The notes: generated from the sequence alone by a model not told the origin. A stretch of DNA of 64,000 nt from CAVTJL01 sp963752325 (GCA_963752325.1 CAVVXU010000020.1:124001-188000), one strand, 5' to 3'. Positions 37,918-47,180 are shown, counted from the first letter of the stretch. Program-made: numbers and translations.

Positions 37918-38544
37918 TCAGTAGAGCGTCTCGCGCAGCCGCGCGGGTGCTGCCCGGTCATACTCCTCGCCACCCAGGCGCCGCTCGCTGACCGCTGCCA
38001 GGATCGTCCCAGCACTCGGCAGCGCGCTGCGCTCGACCCGGCTCTCGGGGTTCCAGAGCCCGGAGCGGATCAGGGCCTTGGCGCACTGGAAGTAGACCGT
38101 CTCGACCGTGATCACGAGCACCGAGCGCGGCGGCTTGCCCTGCATGATGAAGCGCTCGAGCAGGTCGGGACGGACGGAGATCGCGGCCCGCCCGTTGACC
38201 CGAAGCGTCTCGCCGACGCCGGGGATGAGGAACAGAAGCGCCACGCGGGGGTCCGCCACGATGTTCCTGAGGCTGTCGACCCGGTTGTTGCCGCGCCGGT
38301 CCGGCAGGAGGAGGGTGCGCTCGTCCTCGACCACGACGAAGCCCGGCCCGTCGCCACGTGGCGAGGCGTCGAGCCCGTCCGGGCCGCTGGTCGCCAAGAC
38401 GACGAAGGGCGAGGCCTCGATCAGCGCTCGATAGACCGGGTGGACGTGATCCACCTCCTTGGCGATGGCGGGGCCGGAGGCCGTGCCGTAGAGCCGCTCG
38501 AGGGTCTCGACGTCGGTGACGAGATGGGGATCGGCGCTGCTCAT
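37918..38544 (-). CDS. Pyridoxamine 5'-phosphate oxidase-family FMN protein
   Basis: About 208 residues. A split-barrel flavin-binding fold is indicated by FVVLATSGPDGLDASPRGD, RTLLLPDRRGNNRVDSLRNI and RVALLFLIPGVGETLRVNG. This resembles the MSMEG_1061-type PNPOx-like proteins rather than PdxH. The ATG at 38544 forms an ATGA overlap with the amidohydrolase stop. A second ATG at 38556 is possible. Probable activity is FMN- or F420-dependent reduction, substrate unknown. Confidence 0.82.
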   Translation of the reverse strand: MSSADPHLVTDVETLERLYGTASGPAIAKEVDHVHPVYRALIEASPFVVLATSGPDGLDASPRGDGPGFVVVEDERTLLLPDRRGNNRVDSLRNIVADPRVALLFLIPGVGETLRVNGRAAISVRPDLLERFIMQGKPPRSVLVITVETVYFQCAKALIRSGLWNPESRVERSALPSAGTILAAVSERRLGGEEYDRAAPARLRETLY

Positions 38545-39867
38545 GCTCTTCTCCATTTGGCCGGGCCGACGACGCCGTCGAGCTCGGCATAGTCGGGCGG
38601 CGCCGTATCGATGCGCCGTCCCGCCGCGCAGCACGACGCGCCCGGTCTCGGGCCGCGACAGGATCTCGCTGTAGCTGCGTCCGCGATAGACGAGAAGGTC
38701 GGCCGCCGCACCGGCGGCGATGCGTCCCATGCGCTCGAGGCCCATGATGCAGGCGGGCGTGCCGGTGACCGCCAGGGGCCAATCGCCCACGGGATGGTCG
38801 AGATGGGCGATGCGCGCAGCCTCGCGGAAGACCTCGTGCAGGTCGAGATCGCCATAGGCATAGAAGGGGTCGCGGCAATTGTCGCTCGCCACCGCCACCT
38901 CGATGCCGCGCGCCCGCATCTCGTGCAGCAGGGTGACGCCACGCCAGCGCGGCGTGCGGCCGGCCTCGCGGTCCTGCAGGTACATGTTGCACATCGGCAG
39001 CGAGACGACGGCGATGCCGGCCTCGGCCACGAGGTCGAGCGTGCGGTCGACCTCGCCCGCCTCCTGCCGCGCCAGCGAGCAGCAGTGCCCGGCCACGATC
39101 CGCCGCTCGAAGCCGTTGCGGATGGCGGCCTCGGCCAGATGGCGGAGCGTGCGCGCGCCCGGGTCCTTCGTCTCGTCGATGTGGCAGTCGATCTCGAGGC
39201 CGCGGTCGGCGGCGAGGCGAAAGAAGCGGTCGAGCTCGGCCTCGAGGCCCGGCTGCATCATCGGCACGAGCCCCAGGACGCCGCCATGCTCCGCGACGCG
39301 GTCGGCCAGGCGCCGGCCCGCCTCGCCCGCATAGTGCTCGATCATCGCGAGGCTCACCGCCTGCAGCTCGATGCGGCCGGCCCAGACGTCGCGCAGCTCG
39401 GCAAAGACCGGCCAGGAGACGGCGTCCTGCGGGGCGATCGAGTCGAGATGGGTGCGGATGGCGCGCGTGCCATGCGCCCAGGCGCAACGCAGCCCGAACT
39501 CGAAGCGGGCGCGCACGTCCTCCGCGCTCCAATGGGCGATGCGGTCGGCGCGGACCGTCTCGAGCGCGCCCATGAAGGTGCCGTCGGGGTTGGGCGCGCG
39601 CGGCCAGACAAAGCCCTTGTCGAGGTGGGTGTGGAGGTCGATCGGGCACGGCCAGACCATCCGGCCCGCGAGATCGAGGCCGCTCGAGGCGGGGCCGGAG
39701 GCCTGGATCGCGGCGATGCGGCCCTCCTCGATGACGAGGTCGAGGAGCATGAGGCCGGTGGCGTCCGCGACCGTCCCGGGCGGCGCCGTGTCGACGAGGC
39801 AGGCCGGCACGCTGGCGCGGGCGAGGGTGAAGCTGGGCTCGCCCAGGGCATCCAGAGGATCGGTCAT
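38541..39867 (-). pseudogene. Cytosine-deaminase-like amidohydrolase, frameshifted near 3' end
   Basis: About 440 residues of the CodA/N-acyl-deaminase branch of amidohydrolases. The metal motif is PIDLHTHLDKGFVWP, with CHIDETKDPGA, VAGHCCSLA and VASDNCRDPFYAYGDLD following. The frame is good up to GRVVLRGG. There an extra G (run 38620-38622) diverts it. Removing it gives RRIDTAPPDYAELDGVVG and a stop at 38541 overlapping the next start. Only the last 30 residues are affected. The substrate could be cytosine, isoguanine or a related N-heterocycle. It shares an upstream gap of about 68 bp with the divergent creatininase gene. Confidence 0.82.
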
Positions 39868-39935
39868 CGCGCGGCCTCGGCGGTTGCTGATCTGCCTGCT
39901 AAGCAAAGAGCATACCCGGCCGCAAGGAGAGAGCG

Positions 39936-40748
39936 ATGACGGCGCCCAGGCGCTACTGGCACGAGCTGGCGAGCCCCGACTTCGCTGGGCTGGACGCCGA
40001 GCGGACGGTGGCCCTCTTGCCCGTGGGTGCGATCGAGCAGCACGGGCCGCATTTGCCCGTGATGGTCGATGCCTGCATCAATCAGGGCATCGTGAGCCGC
40101 GCCGTTGAGCTGATGCCCGAGGCGCTGCCGGCGCTGGTCCTGCCGATGAGCTGGGTGGGGCGGAGCGAGGAGCATGTGGACTATGCGGGCACGCTGACCC
40201 ACACGGCCGAGACGCTGACCCGAATGTGGTACGAGATCGGCGCCTCCGTCGCCCGGGCCGGCGTAAGAAAGCTCCTGATCCTGAACAGCCATGGCGGGCA
40301 GATCCAGGTGATGCAGATCGTCGCCCGGCAGCTCAGGATCAACCACGACATGCTCGTGGCCTCGCTGTCCTGGGGCCAGCTCGGCCTGCCCCCGGGGCTG
40401 GTCGACCCGGAGGAGCAGCGCCACGGCATTCATGCTGGCGAGGTCGAGACCGCGATGATGCTGGCCCTGAGGCCCGATCTCGTGCGCATGGAGCAGGCTC
40501 GGGACTTCGTGCCGCTCGGCAAGCGTGCCGCCAACGACTTTCCCATTCTGATGGGGCTGGGTGCGGCGGGCTTCGGCTGGCAGGCGCAGGACCTGCACGA
40601 GGCAGGCGCCGCCGGCGATGCCACACGCGGCACCGCCGAGACGGGCCGGGCGATCCTCGACCATGTGGCCGGGCGCCTCGTGGCCCTGCTCGAGGAGATG
40701 ACGCGCTATCCGCTCTCCAACCTCAAGGACGGGCCCCTCGCGCGCTGA
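39936..40748 (+). CDS. Creatininase-family amidohydrolase
   Basis: A 270-residue protein of the creatininase/FAPy-deformylase family, which opens cyclic amides or hydrolyses formamides with two divalent metals. The metal ligands are in GAIEQHGPHLP, LNSHGGQ and GIHAGEVETAMM. AGAGGCGGGC is absent and the Shine-Dalgarno is AAGGAGAGAG before ATG 39936. It is divergent from the codA-like gene, so creatinine-like or other cyclic N-compounds are likely substrates, but the exact one is not defined. Confidence 0.87.
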   Translation: MTAPRRYWHELASPDFAGLDAERTVALLPVGAIEQHGPHLPVMVDACINQGIVSRAVELMPEALPALVLPMSWVGRSEEHVDYAGTLTHTAETLTRMWYEIGASVARAGVRKLLILNSHGGQIQVMQIVARQLRINHDMLVASLSWGQLGLPPGLVDPEEQRHGIHAGEVETAMMLALRPDLVRMEQARDFVPLGKRAANDFPILMGLGAAGFGWQAQDLHEAGAAGDATRGTAETGRAILDHVAGRLVALLEEMTRYPLSNLKDGPLAR

Positions 40749-40763
40749 GCCGTCGGCGGGCAC

Positions 40764-41324
40764 CTACTGGAAGAGCCAGTAGCTCGTGGGATCGTCCGGG
40801 CATTCCCGTGGGCCACATTCGACATAGGTGCTGACGACGCAGAGCGTCGTCATGACGATGAGCGCCGCCGCCGCGAGCTCGACCCACCGCGGTGATGCCG
40901 GCACGGCCGAGCCGGGGGTGGCGAACTGACCCTCGAGCAGCAGCATCACCGCCACCGCCGCGATGGCGAGGAGGAAGAAGATCAGGCACCAGGTGTAGAG
41001 GTGCAGGCCCAGGAAGGGCGCCCCGTAGGCGCCGCTGCCGGGCACGATGTGCAGCAGCACCTGGCGCCCCGCGGCAGCGGCGCCGAAGAGGGCGCCGATC
41101 AGCACGAGGCCGTAGTGAAGCGGCCGCGGGCCGCAGCGGATGTTGAGGATCAGGCCGAAGCCGGTGGCGACGAGGCCCACCCGCTGGAGCAGACAGAGCG
41201 GGCAGGGCAGCTCGCCCAGCACGAGCTGAAGGAGGTGGGCCAGGAGCAGCACGAAGGCGAGGCCCAGGGCGCCGGCGCCGTTGAGAGCAAGGGCGACCGT
41301 GGTCGCGTCCGGGCGCGCCCTCAC
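40764..41324 (-). CDS. dsbB: DsbB-family disulfide bond formation protein
   Basis: A 186-residue inner-membrane protein with four or five helices. The first periplasmic CxxC is in LGELPCPLCLLQR. The usual second periplasmic pair between helices 3 and 4 is missing: that loop (HIVPGSGAYGAPFLGLHLY) has no cysteine, with a single one in YTWCLIF. Three more cysteines lie at the C-terminus (CVVSTYVECGPREC). The GTG start overlaps the stop of a small DUF5993 gene. It probably transfers electrons to quinone, but the partner oxidase arrangement may differ from E. coli DsbB. Confidence 0.82.
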   Translation of the reverse strand: MRARPDATTVALALNGAGALGLAFVLLLAHLLQLVLGELPCPLCLLQRVGLVATGFGLILNIRCGPRPLHYGLVLIGALFGAAAAGRQVLLHIVPGSGAYGAPFLGLHLYTWCLIFFLLAIAAVAVMLLLEGQFATPGSAVPASPRWVELAAAALIVMTTLCVVSTYVECGPRECPDDPTSYWLFQ

Positions 41325-41476
41325 AGCTGGATCCCCAGCGGGTCGGTCATGTGATGGCCGAGCCAGAGGAAGGCCACGACGGTGGCGAGCGCGAAGCAGC
41401 CGAGCGCCACCCGGCGCCAGCGCATCCAGCCCGCCAGCATACCCAGCAGGTAGACAAGGAAGATCGCGGTGGTCAC
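41321..41476 (-). CDS. DUF5993 small membrane protein
   Basis: A 51-residue protein read directly from the reverse strand (GTG 41476): MTTAIFLVYLLGMLAGWM, then RWRRVALGCFALATVVAF and LWLGHHMTDPLGIQL. Two membrane helices and the HHMTDPL ending fit DUF5993 proteins, which commonly sit just upstream of dsbB. The stop overlaps the DsbB start (GTGA), so the two are translationally coupled. Confidence 0.8.
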   Translation of the reverse strand: MTTAIFLVYLLGMLAGWMRWRRVALGCFALATVVAFLWLGHHMTDPLGIQL

Positions 41477-41623
41477 GCGGACAAGCCTCCCCCGAAGCCC
41501 TTGTGGCTCACCCTAGAGGGCTGGACGGTCGGGCGGAAGCGCCGTTGACGGGATGGAGACGGTCGCCCGTTGACCTGCCGCCCGTGCTGGCCAAGATACG
41601 CCGGTCCTACGGAGGGTCAGGCC

Positions 41624-42385
41624 ATGGATCTCGGACTGAAGGGCCTGCGGGCCATCGTGACCGGCGGCACGAAAGGCATCGGCCGGAGCATCGTCGACCT
41701 GCTCGCCGAGGAGGGCTGCGACGTGGGCTTGTGCGCCCGCGACGCCGACGAGGTCGCCGAGACCGTGAAGGCGGTCGAGGCCAAGGGTGTGAAGGCGTTC
41801 GGCGGCGTCCTCGACGTGGCCGACAAGCCGGCCCTCGAGGGCTGGGTCGAGGCTGCCGCCGACGCGCTGGGCGGCATCGACATCGTCGTCGCGAACGTCA
41901 GCGCCCTGGCCGGCGAGGGCGACGAGGAGGCCTGGAAGAAGCAGTTCGAGGTCGACATCATGCACACGGTCCGGACCGTGAATGCGGCGATGCCGTCGCT
42001 CGAGAAGTCGAAGGCGCCCTCGATCACCGTGATCTCGAGCGTCTCGGGCCGGGAGGTGGATGCCTTCGCGGGCTCCTACGGCGCCACCAAGGCAGCGCTC
42101 ATCCACTATGCCCACGGCCTGGCCGTGCAGCTGGCGCCCAAGATGATCCGGGTGAACAGCGTCTCGCCCGGCAATGTCTACTTCAAGCCCGGCATCTGGG
42201 CCTGGATCGAGGAGAACAACCCCGAGCTCTTCAATTCTGCGCTGGCCCTCAACCCGACCGGGCGGATGGCCAAGCCGGAGGAGATCGCGCGGGGTGCGGT
42301 GTTCCTCGCGAGCCCGGCCTCGAGCTTCACGACCGGCACGAACCTCGTGATCGACGGCGCCCTGACGAAGGGCGTGCAGCTCTAA
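41624..42385 (+). CDS. SDR-family oxidoreductase
   Basis: A 253-residue short-chain dehydrogenase. The Rossmann motif is IVTGGTKGIGRS, with NVSAL in place of NNAG and the catalytic SxxY-K as SSVSGREVDAFAGSYGATK. The ending SSFTTGTNLVIDGALTKGVQL is typical of 3-oxoacyl-ACP-reductase-like SDRs. The Shine-Dalgarno GGAGGG precedes ATG 41624. NAD(P) and substrate preference cannot be settled from sequence. Confidence 0.9.
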   Translation: MDLGLKGLRAIVTGGTKGIGRSIVDLLAEEGCDVGLCARDADEVAETVKAVEAKGVKAFGGVLDVADKPALEGWVEAAADALGGIDIVVANVSALAGEGDEEAWKKQFEVDIMHTVRTVNAAMPSLEKSKAPSITVISSVSGREVDAFAGSYGATKAALIHYAHGLAVQLAPKMIRVNSVSPGNVYFKPGIWAWIEENNPELFNSALALNPTGRMAKPEEIARGAVFLASPASSFTTGTNLVIDGALTKGVQL

Positions 42386-42555
42386 GGTCAGAACTCAATA
42401 GGTCTGCAACCGAGCATCAACGATCTCCGTGCCCACTCGGCATTCTTGAATATATATGCTATTGAAGACGTTCATCAGTCGCGGATAGGTTCACCAAGCG
42501 CGATGATATCCCTTGTACCGAGTTCGGCGTTCGGAGCAGTGAGAGAAAATGTGGC
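42386..42555. other. A+T-richer intergenic stretch upstream of the DJ-1/PfpI gene
   Basis: About 170 bases noticeably lower in G+C than the surroundings, including CTTGAATATATATGC (about 42448-42462), which could act as a promoter. I see no inverted repeats, tRNA or integrase. Confidence 0.45.
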
Positions 42556-43278
42556 ATGTCCGAACTCAACATCGGCTTCGTGATTTTCCCAGGAATCACA
42601 CAACTCGACTTCACTGGCCCCTTTGAAGTCTTGAGCCGACTTGGAACGCCTCCCTCGATCTCGGCTCCCAGCAGGTTCCCCCAATCGAAAACCCACGTTG
42701 TGGCGAAGAGCATGTCAGCGGTCTTGAGTGACCGCGGCCTGGGCATCATGCCGACATGCACCTTCGACAGCTGCCCGCCACTGGATTTGATTTGCGTGCC
42801 TGGTGGTGCCGGCGTTGTGGAGGCCCTCGCGGATGTCCAGACCCTCGATTTCATTCGCCGACAGGGCGCGCACGCACATTACGTGACCTCCGTGTGCATT
42901 GGCGCCTTTCTTCTAGGGGCAGCCGGTCTGCTTAGGGGGCGGCGTGCTACGACGCATTGGGCCTATGTCGACTTGTTGTCCTTGGTCGGCGCCCGTCATG
43001 AAAAGGGGCGCACTGTGCGCGACGGCAATCTCTTCACGGCGGCCGGTGTATCGGCTGGCATTGACTTCGCATTCACGGTCGTCGCGGAACTCGCCGGATC
43101 CGAGGTCGCGCAAGCCATTCAGCTTAGCATTGAGTACGACCCTTCCCCTCCCTTCGAGGCAGGCCACCCTGACAAGGCACCCGAGGCGACCAGGGTGCTT
43201 GCGACTCAACGCAACGCGACCGCCCACGCTGGGATCCGACAAGAACTGGAGAGATTGGCCGTCCCCAGCAAGGTCTAG
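42556..43278 (+). CDS. DJ-1/PfpI family protein (isonitrile hydratase-like)
   Basis: About 240 residues. Features are LNIGFVIFPGITQLDFTGPFE, LICVPGGAGVV, and the nucleophile elbow SVCIGAFLLGAAGLL with GRRATTHWAY. This order resembles isonitrile hydratase InhA. Between the first strand and the VVAKSM strand there are about 15 extra residues (TPPSISAPSRFPQSK) that the family lacks, possibly from two compensating indels. Codon use and G+C are lower than in neighbours, suggesting acquisition from elsewhere. The substrate is unproven. Confidence 0.75.
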   Translation: MSELNIGFVIFPGITQLDFTGPFEVLSRLGTPPSISAPSRFPQSKTHVVAKSMSAVLSDRGLGIMPTCTFDSCPPLDLICVPGGAGVVEALADVQTLDFIRRQGAHAHYVTSVCIGAFLLGAAGLLRGRRATTHWAYVDLLSLVGARHEKGRTVRDGNLFTAAGVSAGIDFAFTVVAELAGSEVAQAIQLSIEYDPSPPFEAGHPDKAPEATRVLATQRNATAHAGIRQELERLAVPSKV

Positions 43279-43452
43279 CTAGCCCGGCAGCGATTGCGAC
43301 CCTTGCGGGTTAGCTTTGCCTCTCGCACTGCCGATCGCCCGCAAGGGGTGGTGGCAGGTCGTTTCTCTGGCCGCAACGATTGGCAGAATTTTTCCGCGTC
43401 TCGGACATTGGCGACCAATCTGCTTGCGTTTTGACCCTAGGGCAGCAAGGCG

Positions 43453-44079
43453 TCAGGCCGCGGGTCGTTCCTGCCGCTCCGTTTTCTGCGCCAGGCGCTC
43501 CTGACGTCGACGCTGCTGGCGGTTGAGCGGCGTCGGCTCAGCTGCCGCCTGCGCTTTGCCGGGTTCGTTTGGTCGTCGCGGCTTTTCCGGCGACGCCGGC
43601 GCGATGCCTGCGTGCACCGCCGACGCCGGCCGCGCGAGCGGCCTTTTCTGCAGGGCCGAGAGGCGGGCGAGGGCCCGATCGAGGTCGCGCTGGATGCGCC
43701 CGATGTAGCGCAGGAGCGTGCCCAGCGCCCGGACCGAGTCCATGCCGGGCAGGAGCGATCCGTCCTCCTTCTCCTCGAGCATCGCGCCCACGATGCGCGC
43801 CTCGAGCCGGTCGGCCCGCTGGCGGCGCCAGAGACCCTGTGCCGCCTCACGCGCTTCCGCCTCCTCGAGCGCGTCGCGCGGGGCCAGATCGGCCATGACC
43901 GCGTCGGCGAACGCCTGGAACTCCTCCGGGTCCTCGTCGGGCAGAAGGGCGAACCGCCTGCCGGAGAGGCCGTGGCGCGTGGCGTTCAGGGCGGCCCGTG
44001 CCTTGCCTTCCGGCGTCACGGGCCCCCGGGACAGGGAGCCGTTGAGGCGCGCCCGGGCGGCGCGGTCGCTGCTCGTCAT
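43453..44079 (-). CDS. Conserved hypothetical protein with SRGP-TPEGKA-N-RHGL motif
   Basis: About 208 residues. The N-terminal motif SRGPVTPEGKARAALNA followed by RHGLSG is shared by many bacterial proteins of unknown function. The middle is helical and charged, with EEAEAREAAQGLWRRQRADRLEAR and a likely coiled coil. The tail is rich in Pro, Arg and Gln. The start at 44079 (MTSSDRAARAR) is the most conserved, and earlier ATGs at 44100 and 44148 are possible. No function is assigned. It is divergent from the FkbM gene. Confidence 0.6.
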   Translation of the reverse strand: MTSSDRAARARLNGSLSRGPVTPEGKARAALNATRHGLSGRRFALLPDEDPEEFQAFADAVMADLAPRDALEEAEAREAAQGLWRRQRADRLEARIVGAMLEEKEDGSLLPGMDSVRALGTLLRYIGRIQRDLDRALARLSALQKRPLARPASAVHAGIAPASPEKPRRPNEPGKAQAAAEPTPLNRQQRRRQERLAQKTERQERPAA

Positions 44080-44284
44080 GGCGATCATCCGTTTGGCCAT
44101 TCTACCTGGGCGAGAATAATCGATCCTAGGATAAAATGCCACAATCATGGCACGATCGGCGCCCTAGCGGAGAGGGGAGCGGGCAGCTACGCTCCGAAGG
44201 CGACCGGAAGGCGGTCTCGATCGCCTCTCGATCCATGCGGCCGGCATGACGTCGTGGGCCGCCATGCCAGGACGCGGAGAGCCG

Positions 44285-45100
44285 ATGAAGCAGCTCATCA
44301 AGTCGATGCTCGGCTCCTACTACACGCCGAAGATGAAGCATCTGAAGCGGCAGATGGAGGTGCGCTATCTCGGCAAGGGCGAGCCCGAGCTGGCCCTGCT
44401 GCCGCGTCTCGTCGATCCGGGCAAGGTGGCGATCGATATCGGGGCCAATATCGGCGACTTCCTCGACGTGCTCGCGCGCCATGCCAGCCGGGCGATCGCG
44501 TTCGAGCCGAACCCGGTGTGCCTCGCCCATCTGCGCGCGATCGAGCTGCCACGCTGCGAGGTCGTCGCCATCGCACTCTCCGATAGCAGCGGGACGGCGA
44601 CGCTCAAGGTGCCGGTCGAGGCCGCCGAGGTGACCGGGCTCGGAACCATCGCGGCCACCAACAACCCCGTCACCGGGGCCGAGTTCGGCCTGCACACCTA
44701 CGAGGTGCGGACGGCCCGCCTCGACGAGGTGATCGGCGAGCATCTGCGCCCCGGCGAGACGATCGGCTTCATCAAGATCGACGTGGAGGGGCACGAGCAC
44801 GCCGTGCTCGAGGGCGCCAAGGCGACGATCGAGAAGCACCGGCCGATCGTGATGGTCGAGACCGAGTATCGCCACGGGGCGCCGGTGCCCGCCATCTTCG
44901 AGCTTTTCGCCGGGCTCGGCTACGAGGCGCGGATCCTATTGCGGGGCAAGATGGAGCCGGCCGACGCCGCACGCCTGGCCGAGCTGCAGGGCGGCGTCAC
45001 CGTCGGCGACATCGTCAAGGACACGCACGACAGCAGCTACATCAACAATGTCTGGTTCGTGCCGCCCGAGCGGCTGGGCATGCTGACAGACCTAGGATGA
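44285..45100 (+). CDS. FkbM-family methyltransferase
   Basis: About 271 residues. The SAM-binding motif is VAIDIGANIGDFLDVLARH, then AFEPNPVCLAHL. The FkbM signature GFIKIDVEGHEHAVLEGA comes later. FkbM enzymes O-methylate sugars in polysaccharides and natural products. The ATG at 44285 (MKQLIKSML) has GGAGAG before it and is preferred over 44246. The O-antigen ligase-like gene starts 6 bases after the stop, which fits a role in surface glycan modification. Confidence 0.87.
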   Translation: MKQLIKSMLGSYYTPKMKHLKRQMEVRYLGKGEPELALLPRLVDPGKVAIDIGANIGDFLDVLARHASRAIAFEPNPVCLAHLRAIELPRCEVVAIALSDSSGTATLKVPVEAAEVTGLGTIAATNNPVTGAEFGLHTYEVRTARLDEVIGEHLRPGETIGFIKIDVEGHEHAVLEGAKATIEKHRPIVMVETEYRHGAPVPAIFELFAGLGYEARILLRGKMEPADAARLAELQGGVTVGDIVKDTHDSSYINNVWFVPPERLGMLTDLG

Positions 45101-45106
45101 GGCGGC

Positions 45107-46498
45107 ATGGCGCGGACGGATCTGCCATGGACGGCTAACGCCGTCGCACCTCCCCGGCAGCACCGTTTCGACCTCGCAATCCAGCGGGAGCTCGCGGCCA
45201 AGCTCGCGAGCGTCCTCGTGATGGTCTTCTTCGCGCTCTACCTGATCGGCGACCACCCCTTCGCGACGAGCGCCGTGAGCAAGGCCGCGGCGACCGAGAG
45301 CGGGAGCATGCTGAACCGGCTCCTGATCTTCGGCACCTTCGGCGCCGCGCTGTTCCTGGCGCTGGTCCGGGTTGGTCGCATGATCGAGCTTGCGATCGCC
45401 GGCATGCTCGGCGGCCTGATCGTCGCCTGGTCGCTGGCGAGCCATCTCTGGGCGACGTTCCCCGATCTGTCGTTCCGCCGCGGCATCGCCTTTCTCATCG
45501 TCTACGTGACGCTGCTCTGCCTCGTTGCGATCGCCCGCTCGACGGCCTCCGTCTTTCGCGCGCTCGCGGCCGTCTTCGTGCTGATCACGCTCCTCAACAT
45601 TTTCGTCATGGTGGCGATGCCGGCGGTGAGCTGGACGCCCATCGGCGAGAGTGGGATCTTCGACGCCAAAAACTCGGCCGGCACGATGGCGATGCTAACC
45701 GCCATCATGCTCGGCGCCTCGCTCTTCATGGCCGAGCACCGCTGGACACGCCTGCCCCTGATCCTCGTCTATGTGCTCGCGTGGTACTTCCTGATCGTGA
45801 CGCGCTCGAAGACCAGCATCGGCGTCGCCGCCTTGATGAGCGTGGTGGGGCCCCTTCTCTACCTCGTCCTGAAGCAGAATCGCGCCGTGCGGCTGCTGAC
45901 ACTGCTCACCACGATCGCCGTGACCCTGGGTGCTGTCGTCATCGGCGCAGCGAACGGCATCACCGAGCGCGAGGTGACGCTCGCCATGTTCGGCGATCTG
46001 ACCTTCAGCCTGCGGACGCCGATATGGGCAGCGGTGGTCCGCACCATCGCCGAGCGGCCTTGGATCGGCCACGGGTTCGGCTCGTTCTGGGACGTGGGCC
46101 TCAGGCTCAACCCGCTCAATGCGCCCTGGAACGAGTTCTTCATGAACGCCCAGGTGATCAACACCGCCCACGACGGCTATCTCGACCAGCTCCTGCAGAC
46201 GGGCATGGTGGGCTTCTCACTGGGCCTCCTCGCGATCGCACGATGTCTCTATGCGCTGCAGAGTGCTGCCGCAGCGACGAAGGACCGCTTCGAGCGCGTG
46301 GCGCTGACGGGCCTCCTTTGCCTCGCGATCTGCATCGTCCTCAACAACCTGCTCGAGAGCTACCTCTTCCGCCCAGGCGACGGCATCGGCTTCTTGTTCC
46401 TTCTCATCATGCTGCTGGCCGAGAGGGCGAAGCTGGACCTCAAGCACGAGCGGAGGCAGCAGGCGATCGAGGCAGCCCATGGGCCCGCCGGGGCCTGA
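45107..46498 (+). CDS. O-antigen ligase-like membrane protein
   Basis: A 463-residue protein with about eleven helices. It resembles the Wzy_C/WaaL domain: SHLWATFPDLSFRRGIAF at residues 110-130, FDAKNSAGTMAML and SKTSIGVAAL in the middle, and the periplasmic loop with ERPWIGHGFGSFWD and NTAHDGYLDQLLQTGMVG. Such proteins join polymer or oligosaccharide to lipid A core or other acceptors. Pairing with an FkbM methyltransferase supports a surface polysaccharide role. No glycosyltransferase is adjacent in the window. Confidence 0.87.
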   Translation: MARTDLPWTANAVAPPRQHRFDLAIQRELAAKLASVLVMVFFALYLIGDHPFATSAVSKAAATESGSMLNRLLIFGTFGAALFLALVRVGRMIELAIAGMLGGLIVAWSLASHLWATFPDLSFRRGIAFLIVYVTLLCLVAIARSTASVFRALAAVFVLITLLNIFVMVAMPAVSWTPIGESGIFDAKNSAGTMAMLTAIMLGASLFMAEHRWTRLPLILVYVLAWYFLIVTRSKTSIGVAALMSVVGPLLYLVLKQNRAVRLLTLLTTIAVTLGAVVIGAANGITEREVTLAMFGDLTFSLRTPIWAAVVRTIAERPWIGHGFGSFWDVGLRLNPLNAPWNEFFMNAQVINTAHDGYLDQLLQTGMVGFSLGLLAIARCLYALQSAAAATKDRFERVALTGLLCLAICIVLNNLLESYLFRPGDGIGFLFLLIMLLAERAKLDLKHERRQQAIEAAHGPAGA

Positions 46499-46514
46499 GG
46501 ACCGCGGCCCCGTC

Positions 46515-47180
46515 TCAGGCGGCGAGCGCGCCCAGGAGCTGGTCGGTCGTGGCGGTCCAGCCGACGATCGCACCCTGGGCGCGGATCATGGCCAGCGCCG
46601 CGGCCTTGAACTCGGGGAAATAGCTGTCGGTCGCATCCTCGACGAGGAGGCACTCGTAGCCGCGGTCGTTGGCCTCGCGCATCGTCGTCTGCACGCAGAC
46701 CTCGGTGGTCACGCCGGCGAAGGCCAGGTGCGTGATGCCCAGCCGCTCGAGGATCGGGCCCAGCTCGGTGGCGTAGAAGGCGCCCTTGCCCGGCTTGTCG
46801 AGGACGATCTCGCCCGGCAGCGGGGCGAGCTCGGGCACGATGGCGCTGCCCGGCTGGTCCGAGATGAGCACGCGGCCCATCGGGCCCTCGTCGCCGATGC
46901 GCAGGGTCGGCTCGCCGCGCAGCCGCTTGGCGGGCGGGCAGTCCGAGAGGTCGGGCTTGTGGCACTCGCGCGTGTGGATGATCGGCAGCCCCGCCGCACG
47001 GCAGCCGTCGAGCAGGCGGCGTGTGGTCGGGATGATCGCCTGCAGCCGGCCGACGTCGTTGCCGAGCGAGGCGCCGAAGCCGCCGGGCTCGACGAAGTCG
47101 CGCTGCATGTCGATCACGATGAGGCCGAGGCGGCCCGCCGGGAAGCGGAAGGAGAAAGGCTGGGCGTCGACCTCGATCAT
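46515..47180 (-). CDS. Isochorismatase-family cysteine hydrolase (BiuH-like paralogue)
   Basis: A 221-residue hydrolase with the catalytic triad residues in LIVIDMQRDF (Asp), LDKPGKGAFYATEL (Lys) and GVTTEVCVQTTMREANDRG (Cys). It is clearly related to the biuret hydrolase gene at 49.8-50.5 kb, including the phrases HTRECHKPDLSD and REANDRGYECLLVEDA. Most divergent is the C-terminal part. It is the last gene of the reverse operon and its ATG overlaps the atzD stop. It may hydrolyse biuret or another ureido acid such as carbamoyl product released by AtzD, but the substrate is not proven. Confidence 0.85.
   Translation of the reverse strand: MIEVDAQPFSFRFPAGRLGLIVIDMQRDFVEPGGFGASLGNDVGRLQAIIPTTRRLLDGCRAAGLPIIHTRECHKPDLSDCPPAKRLRGEPTLRIGDEGPMGRVLISDQPGSAIVPELAPLPGEIVLDKPGKGAFYATELGPILERLGITHLAFAGVTTEVCVQTTMREANDRGYECLLVEDATDSYFPEFKAAALAMIRAQGAIVGWTATTDQLLGALAA

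Noticed and set aside
37918..39906. Single 662-residue fusion of amidohydrolase and PNPOx-like protein
   Set aside because: The apparent fusion comes from one extra G at 38620-38622; corrected frames give separate genes with an ATGA overlap.
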